From: 3107 sp965216225
GTDB taxonomy: Bacteria > Pseudomonadota > Alphaproteobacteria > Rhodobacterales > Rhodobacteraceae
Direction of reading: 5' to 3'
Length of the DNA stretch: 64,000 nt
NCBI GenBank assembly: GCA_965216225.1
Contig: CBDCFF010000032.1
Coordinates: 124,001 to 188,000 of the forward strand
Translations under genes and position numbers: made by a program
Part shown: piece by piece, positions 40,150 through 48,319 of the stretch
Numbering within the stretch: position 1 is the first letter of the stretch
How the letters are laid out: every line of letters begins with the position of its first letter
The notes under the pieces: model-generated
The model's input: only the letters and a program-made list of their open reading frames with translations
Database searches by the model: none
What the model was told of the DNA's origin: nothing

Positions 40150-41085
40150 ATGAGCAACGATATCCGTCTTGCCTTTGCCCACCCGTCCGAACGCGCCGCA
40201 GCGACGGCGCCTGCCAACCCCCGGGACCGGATTTCCCTGCGCGACCATGTTGTCGGGGTCGAGATCGGCGCGTTCCAGTCCGAACGCGGTACGGCGCAGC
40301 GGGTGCAGTTCAACGTGGTGGTGGAAATCCGGCCACAGACCGGGCCGCTGGATGACGATGTGGATCGCATTCTGTCTTATGATTCGATCACCGAAGCGAT
40401 TGCCGCGGAACTGGCGGTGGAACGGCTGAACCTTCTGGAAACGCTGGCCGAGCGCGTGGCGGACCGGCTTCTGCACGAGCCGCTGGCGATGCGCGTCTTT
40501 GTGCGGATCGAGAAACTCGATCGCGGCCCCGGCGCGTCGGGGATCGAGATCGTGCGGTCACGCAATCAGACGCCCTTGCGGGATCTGGCAGTCGGGCAAA
40601 GCGCCGCCGCGCCGCCGCCGCTGGTGGTCTATCTGTCCAACATGGCTATCGGGTCGGTGTATCTGACCGGTTGGCTTGATGCGCTGGAGGCATCGGGCCG
40701 TCCGGTGATTCTGTGTGTGGGTGCGCCGGATCGTGGCGCGCCGCAATCCCCGGTTCCGGCGGTGCAGCGGCGGATCGACCTGCTGGCAATCGAACAGAAC
40801 GCCTGGATACTCGCCGGGCGCGAAAAGCGCTGCGTTGTCGTGGATACGCGGACCGAACTGGACTGGGGCATGAAGAATGGCCAGATGAGCGTCTGGGCGC
40901 CATCCAAGATCGTGCTGGACACGGTTGATGGCACCAGCGCCAGCGCGCGCGCGCCAAAGGCGCTGGCGGCGTGGTTCGCGGGCCTGATGAGCGCGGAAGA
41001 GATGTTAACCGTTGACGGGGAAGATGCGGTTTCGGCCCCGGTCCCCGTCCGGCAGGTCGGCCCGGATCGGGCGACGCTGTTCTGA
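40150..41085 (+). CDS. folB: Dihydroneopterin aldolase-like protein with extra C-terminal domain
   Basis: The first 130 or so residues are a FolB/dihydroneopterin aldolase T-fold (DRISLRDHVVGVEIGAFQSERG, SYDSITEAIAAEL, LLETLAERVADRLL). The protein is 311 residues, much longer than the usual 120. The rest (from about residue 150, PLVVYLSNMAIGSVYLTGWLDA) is a second domain I cannot name, seen in Rhodobacterales FolB proteins. It lies directly before folP and glmM on the same strand. ATG 40150 gives the conserved MSNDIRLAFAHP start. Confidence 0.85.
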   Translation: MSNDIRLAFAHPSERAAATAPANPRDRISLRDHVVGVEIGAFQSERGTAQRVQFNVVVEIRPQTGPLDDDVDRILSYDSITEAIAAELAVERLNLLETLAERVADRLLHEPLAMRVFVRIEKLDRGPGASGIEIVRSRNQTPLRDLAVGQSAAAPPPLVVYLSNMAIGSVYLTGWLDALEASGRPVILCVGAPDRGAPQSPVPAVQRRIDLLAIEQNAWILAGREKRCVVVDTRTELDWGMKNGQMSVWAPSKIVLDTVDGTSASARAPKALAAWFAGLMSAEEMLTVDGEDAVSAPVPVRQVGPDRATLF

Positions 41086-41123
41086 TCCTTGCAAATTGCC
41101 GCGCGATCTTTCAAACTGGGTGC

Positions 41124-42143
41124 ATGAAGACATATTGCCGACCGGTTGTTGAATGGGGCCCCGGCCGCCCTGATGGCGCGTTCGATGTCGCCGGCGGGGC
41201 GGGCTGGTTTGTCGTGGCAGAGATGCTGGGTCGCGACGGGTCGCGGCGGCGGATCAGGGCTGCGGACCTGCCCGTGGATGCAAGGCGCCGCATTTCCGCG
41301 CCGCGCGCGGGGATGGCGGGGCTCGATTTCTCCCGTCCCTGTCTGATGGGTATCCTGAACGTGACGCCCGACAGTTTTTCCGACGGGGGCCGGTTCAACG
41401 CGCCGGAGGCGGCATTGGCGCGGGCGCTGGAACTGGCGGGGAAGGGCGCGGATATTGTCGATATAGGCGGCGAATCCACCCGGCCCGGTGCGGATTTCGT
41501 ACCGGTGGATGAGGAATGCGCCCGTACCGTGCCGGTGATCAGGGCGATCCGGCAGGGCAGCCGGATGCCGGTTTCCATCGACACGCGCAAGGCGGCGGTG
41601 GGGCGCGCCGCTGTGGCTGCGGGGGCGGACCTGATCAATGATGTCGCGGCCCTTGCATTTGAACCGGAACTGGCGCGGGTCGCCGCAGAGGCCGCCCTGC
41701 CGGTCTGCCTTGTCCATGCGCAGGGCGATCCGGCGACGATGCAGGACGACCCGCGCTATGATGATGTCCTGCTGGATGTCTACGACTTTTTGCACGAGCG
41801 GATTGCGGTTGCAGAGGCGGCGGGCATCCCGCGCTACCGGATCATCGTCGATCCGGGCATCGGCTTTGGCAAGACGGTGGAACACAATCTGCAACTGCTG
41901 CGCGGCATCGGCCTGTTTCACGCGCTGGGCTGTCCGATCCTGCTGGGCGCTTCCCGCAAGCGGTTCATCGGCGCGATTGCCGATGTGCCGTCGCCGGACG
42001 ACCGTGCGCCGGGCTCGGTCGCGGTGGCGCTGGCCGCCCTTTCGCAGGGGGTTCAGATAATCAGGGCGCATGACATGGACGCGACCCGGCAGGCGGTGCA
42101 ACTGTGGCGGGCGCAGCATATCGGGCATGAGGGTGAGGGGTAG
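41124..42143 (+). CDS. folP: Dihydropteroate synthase
   Basis: This 339-residue TIM-barrel enzyme joins the pterin pyrophosphate to p-aminobenzoate. Visible signatures are LMGILNVTPDSFSDGG, DIGGESTRPGA, SIDTRKAAV, LINDVAAL, IIVDPGIGFGK and LLGASRKRFIG. An N-terminal extension of about 70 residues precedes the barrel, as is usual in this lineage. It is the target of sulfonamides. Followed five bases later by glmM. Confidence 0.95.
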   Translation: MKTYCRPVVEWGPGRPDGAFDVAGGAGWFVVAEMLGRDGSRRRIRAADLPVDARRRISAPRAGMAGLDFSRPCLMGILNVTPDSFSDGGRFNAPEAALARALELAGKGADIVDIGGESTRPGADFVPVDEECARTVPVIRAIRQGSRMPVSIDTRKAAVGRAAVAAGADLINDVAALAFEPELARVAAEAALPVCLVHAQGDPATMQDDPRYDDVLLDVYDFLHERIAVAEAAGIPRYRIIVDPGIGFGKTVEHNLQLLRGIGLFHALGCPILLGASRKRFIGAIADVPSPDDRAPGSVAVALAALSQGVQIIRAHDMDATRQAVQLWRAQHIGHEGEG

Positions 42144-42148
42144 AGGGC

Positions 42149-43519
42149 ATGGGCCGCAGGATTTTTGGAACAGACGGGGTGCGCGGGCGCGCCAACACCT
42201 ATCCGATGACCGCCGGGATGGCGTTGAAACTGGGTGCGGCGGCGGGCCGGTATTTCCGCAAGGACGGGCAGAACCGCCATCGTGCGGTGATCGGCAAGGA
42301 TACCCGGCTGTCGGGCTACATGCTGGAAAACGCGCTGACGGCCGGGTTGACCTCCACCGGCATGAATGTGCTTCTGTTCGGGCCGGCGCCGACCCCGGCG
42401 GTGGGATTTCTGACCCATTCCATGCGCGCCGATCTGGGCATCATGATCTCGGCCAGTCACAATCCGCATCACGACAACGGGATCAAGTTCTTCGGCCCCG
42501 ATGGCTACAAACTGTCGGATGAGGCGGAGGCCGGGATAGAGGCGATGCTGGAAGGCGGGGCTGAGCCGGTGCAGCCGCAGAATATTGGGCGGGCCAGGCG
42601 AATCGACGACGGGCGCGGGCGTTATGTGGAGTTTGTGAAGACCACATTCCCCGGCAGGCGACGCCTGAGCGGGCTGAAGGTCGTGGTCGATTGCGCCAAT
42701 GGCGCGGCCTATCGCGCGGCCCCGGATGCGCTGTGGGAACTGGGGGCAGAGGTGATTCCGGTGGGCGTCGCGCCCGACGGGTTCAACATCAACGAAGGGT
42801 GTGGTTCGACCAGCACCGCCGTTGCGGCGCAGACCGTTATCGACCATGGCGCGGATGTCGGCATCTGTCTGGATGGCGACGCGGACCGGGTGATGATCCT
42901 GGATGAAGGGGGACAGGTGGCGGATGGCGACCAGATCATGGGGCTGCTGGCCGCACGCTGGGCAAAAGAGGGCCGGCTGCGGGGCAACACGCTGGTTGCG
43001 ACGGTGATGTCCAATCTCGGGCTGGAGAAGTTTTTGCAGGATCGGGGCATCGGCCTGCACCGGACCGGCGTCGGCGACCGCCATGTGGTCGAGGCGATGC
43101 GCGCGGGCGGTTTCAATCTGGGCGGCGAACAAAGCGGCCACATCGTGATGACCGATTATGCGACCACCGGCGACGGGCTCGTTGCCGGGCTGCAATTCCT
43201 GGCCGAAATGGTGCGGACGGACAAGCCTGCGTCCGCGCTGGCGACAAGTTTTGACACCGTACCCCAGCTTTTGAAGAACATCGGCTATCCCGATGGGTCA
43301 TCGCCGCTGGAACTGGCGGCGGTGCAGTCGGCGATTGCCGATGCAGAGGCGGATCTGGCCGGGAAAGGGCGGCTTTTGATCCGCAGGTCGGGCACCGAAC
43401 CGCTGATCCGCGTGATGGCGGAATCGGAAGATGCGGCGCTGTTGAATCGTTCCATCGACACGGTTGTGAAAGCCATCGAACAGGCAATCGGCGGGGCGCA
43501 GACGCGCATATGCAACTGA
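42149..43519 (+). CDS. glmM: Phosphoglucosamine mutase
   Basis: This 456-residue enzyme interconverts glucosamine-6- and glucosamine-1-phosphate for peptidoglycan and lipopolysaccharide. It has IFGTDGVRGRANTYPMT at the start, the phosphoserine loop ISASHNPHHDNGIKFF, metal loop DGDADRV, GEQSGHI, and RRSGTEPLIRVM. The folP-glmM pairing is common in proteobacteria. It is followed by about 400 bases without a clear gene. Confidence 0.96.
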   Translation: MGRRIFGTDGVRGRANTYPMTAGMALKLGAAAGRYFRKDGQNRHRAVIGKDTRLSGYMLENALTAGLTSTGMNVLLFGPAPTPAVGFLTHSMRADLGIMISASHNPHHDNGIKFFGPDGYKLSDEAEAGIEAMLEGGAEPVQPQNIGRARRIDDGRGRYVEFVKTTFPGRRRLSGLKVVVDCANGAAYRAAPDALWELGAEVIPVGVAPDGFNINEGCGSTSTAVAAQTVIDHGADVGICLDGDADRVMILDEGGQVADGDQIMGLLAARWAKEGRLRGNTLVATVMSNLGLEKFLQDRGIGLHRTGVGDRHVVEAMRAGGFNLGGEQSGHIVMTDYATTGDGLVAGLQFLAEMVRTDKPASALATSFDTVPQLLKNIGYPDGSSPLELAAVQSAIADAEADLAGKGRLLIRRSGTEPLIRVMAESEDAALLNRSIDTVVKAIEQAIGGAQTRICN

Positions 43520-43926
43520 TGCACCCGGCCCGAAACTGCGCCGGATGCGGATAAATTCGGCGAACCGGACAACGACGGACAGGGACGGACCGGGTGAAAA
43601 TGAAAATGAGTGATTTCAAAAAAACGCGCTGAATCTCCGGTGCAGGGGCTGGATGGAAGGCATTGTTTGTGCTTTGTCTGTGAGGAGTACACAGCCGGGA
43701 TGTTGACAGACACCGCGTCACCGGTCGTTGTCGGTTTGACGGCTGACCCATGGTCCGGCCACCGGCCGGGCCGGTTCCGCGATTTTCCGTTCCAGCGTCC
43801 GTTACCGGAATTTTGCGCGTATTCCACGCAGGGGCGGCGTTGCGGTACGATGTTGCGGGGGACCGGCCCAAACCACAGGAACGGGTCTGCCGGACGGTCG
43901 GACCCGGACAGGGAGGGGATAGATAG
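43520..43926. other. Gene-free stretch before the ABC operon
   Basis: These 407 bases separate glmM from the ABC permease genes. One open frame (43610-43939) lacks a ribosome-binding site, has an amino-acid composition unlike a real protein, and runs into the permease start, so I do not call it. The promoter for the ABC operon should be here. A TTGACA occurs at 43703-43708, but I see no convincing -10 hexamer at the right distance. AGGGAGGGGATAG precedes the permease start. Confidence 0.5.
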
Positions 43927-44883
43927 ATGGGAGATATAATCCGGCTGGTGCTCAGGCGTCTTGGCCTGGGGCTGATCACGTTGCTGGTCATTTCGGTGAT
44001 CATCTTTTTCATGATCGAACTGCTGCCGGGCGACATTGCCGAGGCGGTGCTCGGGCAGGGGGCGACACCCGAAAACCTTGCCGCCCTGCGCAAGGAAATG
44101 GGGCTCGACACACCTGCGCCCATGCGCTATCTGAACTGGCTCGCCGGTGCGGTGACAGGGGATTACGGAAACTCCATCGTGACCGGGGAAAGGGTGATCG
44201 CCGTGATCGGGGAACGCCTGATGCGAACCCTGTTTCTGGCGGCGTATGCTGCGGTAATCGCGGTTCCGGTGTCAATCGTCCTCGGGATCATCGTCGCCCT
44301 GTTGCGCAACTCTGTCTTTGACCGGGTCGCCAACGTCGTGACCCTGACCGCCATTTCGTCCCCCGAATTTTTCCTCGGCTACATTCTGGTGCTCTATCTT
44401 GCCGTGAAGACAGGCATGTTCCCGGCGATTTCGAGCGTCAGCAACAACCTGGGGTTCCTTGATCTGCTGCACCGCACCTTCCTGCCGGCGCTGACGCTGG
44501 TTCTGGTGGTGACTGCGCACATGATGCGGATGACGCGGGCGTCGATCATCAACCTTCTGGCCTCGCCCTACATAGAGATGGCGCGCCTGAAGGGGACGTC
44601 GCCCTGGAAAGTCATCGTCAGGCACGCGCTGCCCAATGCCTGGGTGCCGATCATCAATGTTGTGGCGCTGAACCTCGGGTATCTCGTTACCGGTGTTGTT
44701 CTGGTCGAGGTGGTGTTCGTCTATCCCGGCATCGGTCAGGCGCTCGTTGACGCCGTGACAAAGCGGGACTTTCCGGTCGTTCAGGCCTGCTGTCTGATTT
44801 TCGCGGCGACCTTCATCCTGCTCAATCTGGCGGCCGATGTCGGGGCCATTCTCACCAACCCGCGTCTGCGGCATCCGAAGTAA
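43927..44883 (+). CDS. Peptide/nickel-type ABC transporter permease (DppB-like)
   Basis: This 318-residue inner-membrane permease of the oligopeptide/nickel class has about six membrane segments. The DppB-type start is IIRLVLRRLGLGLITLLVIS, and the EAA loop that contacts the ATPase is EMARLKGTSPWKVIVRHALPN near residues 215-236. It ends 11 bases before the second permease, with a shared ATPase further on. The substrate cannot be read because no binding-protein gene accompanies the operon. Confidence 0.9.
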   Translation: MGDIIRLVLRRLGLGLITLLVISVIIFFMIELLPGDIAEAVLGQGATPENLAALRKEMGLDTPAPMRYLNWLAGAVTGDYGNSIVTGERVIAVIGERLMRTLFLAAYAAVIAVPVSIVLGIIVALLRNSVFDRVANVVTLTAISSPEFFLGYILVLYLAVKTGMFPAISSVSNNLGFLDLLHRTFLPALTLVLVVTAHMMRMTRASIINLLASPYIEMARLKGTSPWKVIVRHALPNAWVPIINVVALNLGYLVTGVVLVEVVFVYPGIGQALVDAVTKRDFPVVQACCLIFAATFILLNLAADVGAILTNPRLRHPK

Positions 44884-44894
44884 GGGACGCATCC

Positions 44895-45959
44895 ATGAAC
44901 TATTTTGTCGTCATCTACTTCGCCCTGCTTGTCGCCGGCTCTGTTCTGGCGGCGTATTTCAACAGGCGAAACCCGTTCCTGCTGCTTTTCTCGCTGACAC
45001 TCGTGTCATTCGTGCTGGGGATCGTCGGCGGCGTGGGCGCGCTGCGATTCGTGGCCGTGGGCGCGGGCCTGCTGGCCTTTGCGGCGGGGGTGTCCTATTG
45101 CTTCCGCGAGTTCCTGATCATCATCGCGCCGGTTGATGTCGCGAAAGAGCTGAAAACCGCCCCGCTGACTGCGGCTTTCGGGATGTTCGTGATCTTCACA
45201 TACGCGATTGCCGCAATCTTTGCTCCGGTCATCGCACCCTTCGGAGAGGCAGAGGTGATTGCCTCCACCTACGCCCCGGCGGATGAGAACATGCTGCTTG
45301 GCGCGGATCAGCTTGGCCGCGACATGTTCAGCCGCATCATCTATGGCGCGCGCAACTCTGTCAGTCTGGCGCTGACGGCGACGACTGCGGCATTCCTGAT
45401 CGGGGCGCTGGCCGGAATGCTTGCGGCGACCAAAGGCGGCTGGTTCGATCAACTGATGGGCCGGACGGCGGATGTCATCATGTCGATCCCGTCGCTGATC
45501 TTTGCGCTTCTGATGCTGAGCATTTTCGGTTCCAGCACCTCCGTGATCATCGCGGCGGTCGCGATCATCTATTCGCCGCGGGTGTTCCGCCTGACCCGCG
45601 CGGTTGCCGGGAATGTTGTCGTCATGGACTATATCGAGGCTGCCAAACTGCGGGGTGAAAGAAACTGGTATCTGATCAGGAAGGAGATTCTGCCGAACTC
45701 CACGGCACCGCTGATCGCGGAGTTCGGGCTTGAATTCTGCTTTGTCTTTCTGCTGGTCGCCGGTCTTTCCTTTCTTGGTCTGGGCTTGCAGCCGCCGACG
45801 GCGGACTGGGGCGCGATGGTAAGGGAGAACTCCACCCTGATCTCGTTCGGCGTCATCACGCCGCTGATCCCGGCCGGGGCGATTGCGCTTCTGACCGTGG
45901 CGGTCAACTTCGTGGTTGACTGGATGCTGTTCCGCGCCTCCGGCCTGAAGGAGAGATGA
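44895..45959 (+). CDS. Peptide/nickel-type ABC transporter permease (DppC-like)
   Basis: This 354-residue second permease is longer than usual. Residues 1-80 form two or three extra hydrophobic segments before the normal DppC fold (LLGADQLGRDMFSRIIYGARNS, EAA loop EAAKLRGERNWYLIRKEILPN). The extra N-terminal region (MNYFVVIYFALLVAGSVLAA and following) is not part of standard DppC. Its stop is followed one base later by the ATPase start. Confidence 0.9.
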   Translation: MNYFVVIYFALLVAGSVLAAYFNRRNPFLLLFSLTLVSFVLGIVGGVGALRFVAVGAGLLAFAAGVSYCFREFLIIIAPVDVAKELKTAPLTAAFGMFVIFTYAIAAIFAPVIAPFGEAEVIASTYAPADENMLLGADQLGRDMFSRIIYGARNSVSLALTATTAAFLIGALAGMLAATKGGWFDQLMGRTADVIMSIPSLIFALLMLSIFGSSTSVIIAAVAIIYSPRVFRLTRAVAGNVVVMDYIEAAKLRGERNWYLIRKEILPNSTAPLIAEFGLEFCFVFLLVAGLSFLGLGLQPPTADWGAMVRENSTLISFGVITPLIPAGAIALLTVAVNFVVDWMLFRASGLKER

Positions 45960-45960
45960 G

Positions 45961-47613
45961 ATGACAAAAGGCAAGGATGTCCTGCTGAAGATCAGGAACC
46001 TGCGGATAGAGGGCTATACGGGGGAACAGTGGATCGACATCATCGAGGGTGTCGCTCTGACCCTTCACAAGGGCGAGGTCATGGGGCTTATCGGCGAATC
46101 CGGCGCCGGCAAGTCCACCATCGGGGCCGCGGCCATGGGCTTTGCCCGCGACGGCACGCGGATTTCCGGTGGCTCCATCGAATTTGACGGGATGGAACTG
46201 ACCACCGCGACCGCTGCCGAAAAACGCGCGTTGCGCGGCTCCCGGATCGCCTATGTCGCGCAATCCGCGGCGGCGTCGTTCAATCCGGCGCACAAGCTGA
46301 TCGACCAGCATACCGAGGCCCCGCTGCACTATCGCATCCAGAAACGCATGGCGGCGCAGGAGGACGCGGTCAATCTTTATCGCCGTCTGCGTCTGCCGGA
46401 CCCCGGCGAAATCGGGTTCCGCTATCCGCACCAGGTCTCTGGCGGTCAGTTGCAGCGGGCGATGACGGCGATGGCCATGTCGTGCAGGCCGGACCTCATC
46501 ATCTTCGACGAACCGACCACCGCGCTGGACGTTACCACCCAGATCGAGGTTCTGGCCGCAATCCGCGACATCGTTGACCAGTTCAACACGGCTGCAATCT
46601 ACATTACCCATGACCTTGCGGTCGTGGCGCAGATGGCGGACACGATCAAGGTGCTGCTGGAGGGCAATGAGGTCGAGGAAGCCCCGACCGGAGAGATGCT
46701 GAGCAACCCGAAAGAGGAATATACCAAAAGCCTCTGGGCGGTGCGCAGCTTTCGGCGACCGCAGAAGACCCGGCCGACCGAAGAGCAACCGCCGATCATT
46801 TCGGTCAGGAACGTGGATGCCGCCTATACCGGGGGGCCGCAGATTCTGCACGATGTCTCGTTCGACATCCATGCGGGCATGACCGTGGCTGTGGTGGGCG
46901 AATCCGGGTCGGGAAAATCGACCGTCGCGCGCTGCATTACCGGTCTGTTGCCGCCCGCCGGGGGGGAGGTTCTGTTCAGGGGCGAGGCGCTGCCGCCAGG
47001 TTATCTGAACCGCAGCAAGGACCAGTTGCGCCAGGCGCAGATGATCTATCAGATGGCGGACACGGCGCTGAACCCGAAAATCAGGATCAGCGACATCATC
47101 GGCAGACCGGCACAGTTCTATTCGGGGCTCAGTGGGGCGGCGCTGAAGGCGCGGGTCGATGAACTGCTGGATCTGATCGAGCTTGAACCGTCAAGGTTCT
47201 ATGACCGCTATCCACCAGAGCTTTCCGGCGGTCAGAAACAGCGGGTGGGCATTGCGCGGGCGCTTGCCGCCGAACCGGCGTTCATCATCTGCGACGAGGT
47301 GACGAGCGCGCTGGATCAGCTGGTGGCGGAGGGCATCCTGAAGCTCCTCGACCGGTTGCAGAATGAACTGAACCTGGCCTACATGTTCATCACCCACGAT
47401 CTGGCGACGGTGCGTTCCATCGCCGACGAGGTTGTCGTCATGCAATATGGAAAAGTGGTGGAGAAGGGGCCGAAAACGGAAATGTTCACGCCCCCGCATC
47501 ATCCTTACACCGATCTTTTGCTGTCCTCGGTGCCCGAGATGGACCCGAACTGGCTTACGACGCTCCTGGAAGAGCGCGGTGTGGACAATGTGGGAGAAGC
47601 CGCCGGTCTGTGA
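45961..47613 (+). CDS. Peptide/nickel-type ABC transporter, fused double ATPase
   Basis: This 550-residue protein has two complete ABC ATPase domains, equivalent to DppD plus DppF. Domain 1 has Walker A GESGAGKST, signature VSGGQLQRA and Walker B IIFDEPTTALD. Domain 2 has GESGSGKST, LSGGQKQR and FIICDEVTSALD, with serine-alanine in place of the usual threonine-proline after the second Walker B. It energises the two preceding permeases. The stop overlaps a GTG start of a glycerate-kinase remnant. Confidence 0.93.
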   Translation: MTKGKDVLLKIRNLRIEGYTGEQWIDIIEGVALTLHKGEVMGLIGESGAGKSTIGAAAMGFARDGTRISGGSIEFDGMELTTATAAEKRALRGSRIAYVAQSAAASFNPAHKLIDQHTEAPLHYRIQKRMAAQEDAVNLYRRLRLPDPGEIGFRYPHQVSGGQLQRAMTAMAMSCRPDLIIFDEPTTALDVTTQIEVLAAIRDIVDQFNTAAIYITHDLAVVAQMADTIKVLLEGNEVEEAPTGEMLSNPKEEYTKSLWAVRSFRRPQKTRPTEEQPPIISVRNVDAAYTGGPQILHDVSFDIHAGMTVAVVGESGSGKSTVARCITGLLPPAGGEVLFRGEALPPGYLNRSKDQLRQAQMIYQMADTALNPKIRISDIIGRPAQFYSGLSGAALKARVDELLDLIELEPSRFYDRYPPELSGGQKQRVGIARALAAEPAFIICDEVTSALDQLVAEGILKLLDRLQNELNLAYMFITHDLATVRSIADEVVVMQYGKVVEKGPKTEMFTPPHHPYTDLLLSSVPEMDPNWLTTLLEERGVDNVGEAAGL

Positions 47614-47849
47614 TCCGCGCGGGAAAGCGCAAATTCCTGACCGGTTTGTTCGAAGCAGCCGTTGCGGCCGCCGATCCGATGCGCGCCCTGACGGGCAATC
47701 TGCCCGAGAGGCCAGGGGGCAGAACCGTCGTGACCGGTGCGTACAAGGGTGCGGCGCAGTTGGCGTCCGGCGCGGCAGGCGGGCGGGAGTGCCCGCTGCC
47801 ATCCTGTCCGACGCGATAGAGGGCGAGGCGCACGACATAGCAACTGTGT
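47610..47849 (+). pseudogene. Glycerate kinase (MOFRL/TtuD-type), internally deleted remnant
   Basis: The GTG at 47610 overlaps the ATPase stop. It begins a protein with LFEAAVAAADPMRALTGNLP and GRTVVTGAYKGAAQLASG, the N-terminus of type 2 glycerate kinases (GckA/TtuD). From about 47787 a different frame reads PAAILSDAIEGEAHDIA, a segment that belongs roughly two hundred residues further along in such kinases. The middle has therefore been deleted, with a frame change. The gene is then lost where IS110 sequence begins near 47840. Its position shows it was the last gene of the ABC operon. Confidence 0.7.
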
Positions 47850-48084
47850 TTATTCTGTGAGCTGATGGCACCAGGGGATGCCGGTTTTGATGATCGCGTT
47901 TGCGATTGTGACCAGCCTGTGTGCGATTGCGATTATGACGAGTTTGTGCGGCTTCCCCCGCTCTTTGAGACGTTTTGTGACAGGCTTGAGAACCGGATTG
48001 TGACAGGCGGCGGCCAGCGCAGCCTGGAACAGCACATGCCGTGGAGACCGCCTTCCGCCGGCGATAGCTCTCCTGCCTCGCATC
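47850..48084 (-). pseudogene. IS110-family transposase, C-terminal remnant
   Basis: Minus-strand codons give GGRRSPRHVLFQAALAAACHNPVL, then KRLKERGKPHKLVIIAIAHRLVTIANAII and KTGIPW. This is the characteristic C-terminal (IS116/IS110/IS902) domain with the GR..R..L..AAL.A..HNP motif. Everything upstream is missing. The remnant stops exactly at the inverted end of the IS1595-type transposon at 48085, which therefore inserted into, or recombined with, an IS110 copy. Confidence 0.8.
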
Positions 48085-48108
48085 GGGGCTTATAACCTTG
48101 AGTCACAT
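48085..48108 (+). repeat. Left terminal inverted repeat of the IS1595-type transposon
   Basis: It begins GGGGCTTATAACCTTGAGTC and is a perfect inverted match to 51339-51362. The next base differs between the two ends, so the repeat is 24 bases long. It abuts truncated IS110 sequence. Confidence 0.9.
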
Positions 48109-48130
48109 CTTCCGTCCAGCCCGCACTCGG

Positions 48131-48304
48131 TCAGGACTCCTTTGCCATGAATGGCCGCATGAAAGTTTCACGCACCTGATCGAACGACCAGCCTGGCATG
48201 TCGATTTCCTCATCCATCGCGGCCTTGGACGGCTGGTAGCTGCTCGACTTCAGGTCAACTTCAACAAGATCGGGCAGATTTGCCTTGGCTTTGGTATCGG
48301 TCAT
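48131..48304 (-). CDS. 57-residue acidic protein of unknown function (transposon cargo)
   Basis: This small gene is read from ATG 48304 to TGA 48131 and has a good ribosome-binding site (GGGAGAA six bases upstream). The protein starts MTDTKAKANLPDLVEVDLKS and continues with SYQPSKAAMDEEIDMPGWSF. It ends DQVRETFMRPFMAKES. It is acidic in the middle, has no cysteine and no membrane segment. It starts 15 bases after the endonuclease stop and ends just inside the transposon terminus, so it is the last gene of the operon. I do not recognise it. Options are a control or inhibitor protein for the nuclease, a transposition accessory, or unrelated cargo. Confidence 0.65.
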   Translation of the reverse strand: MTDTKAKANLPDLVEVDLKSSSYQPSKAAMDEEIDMPGWSFDQVRETFMRPFMAKES

Positions 48305-48319
48305 CGGTTTCTCCCTTGA

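Noticed and set aside
43610..43939. A 109-codon open frame before the ABC operon
   Set aside because: No ribosome-binding site, no family resemblance, and it overlaps the permease start.
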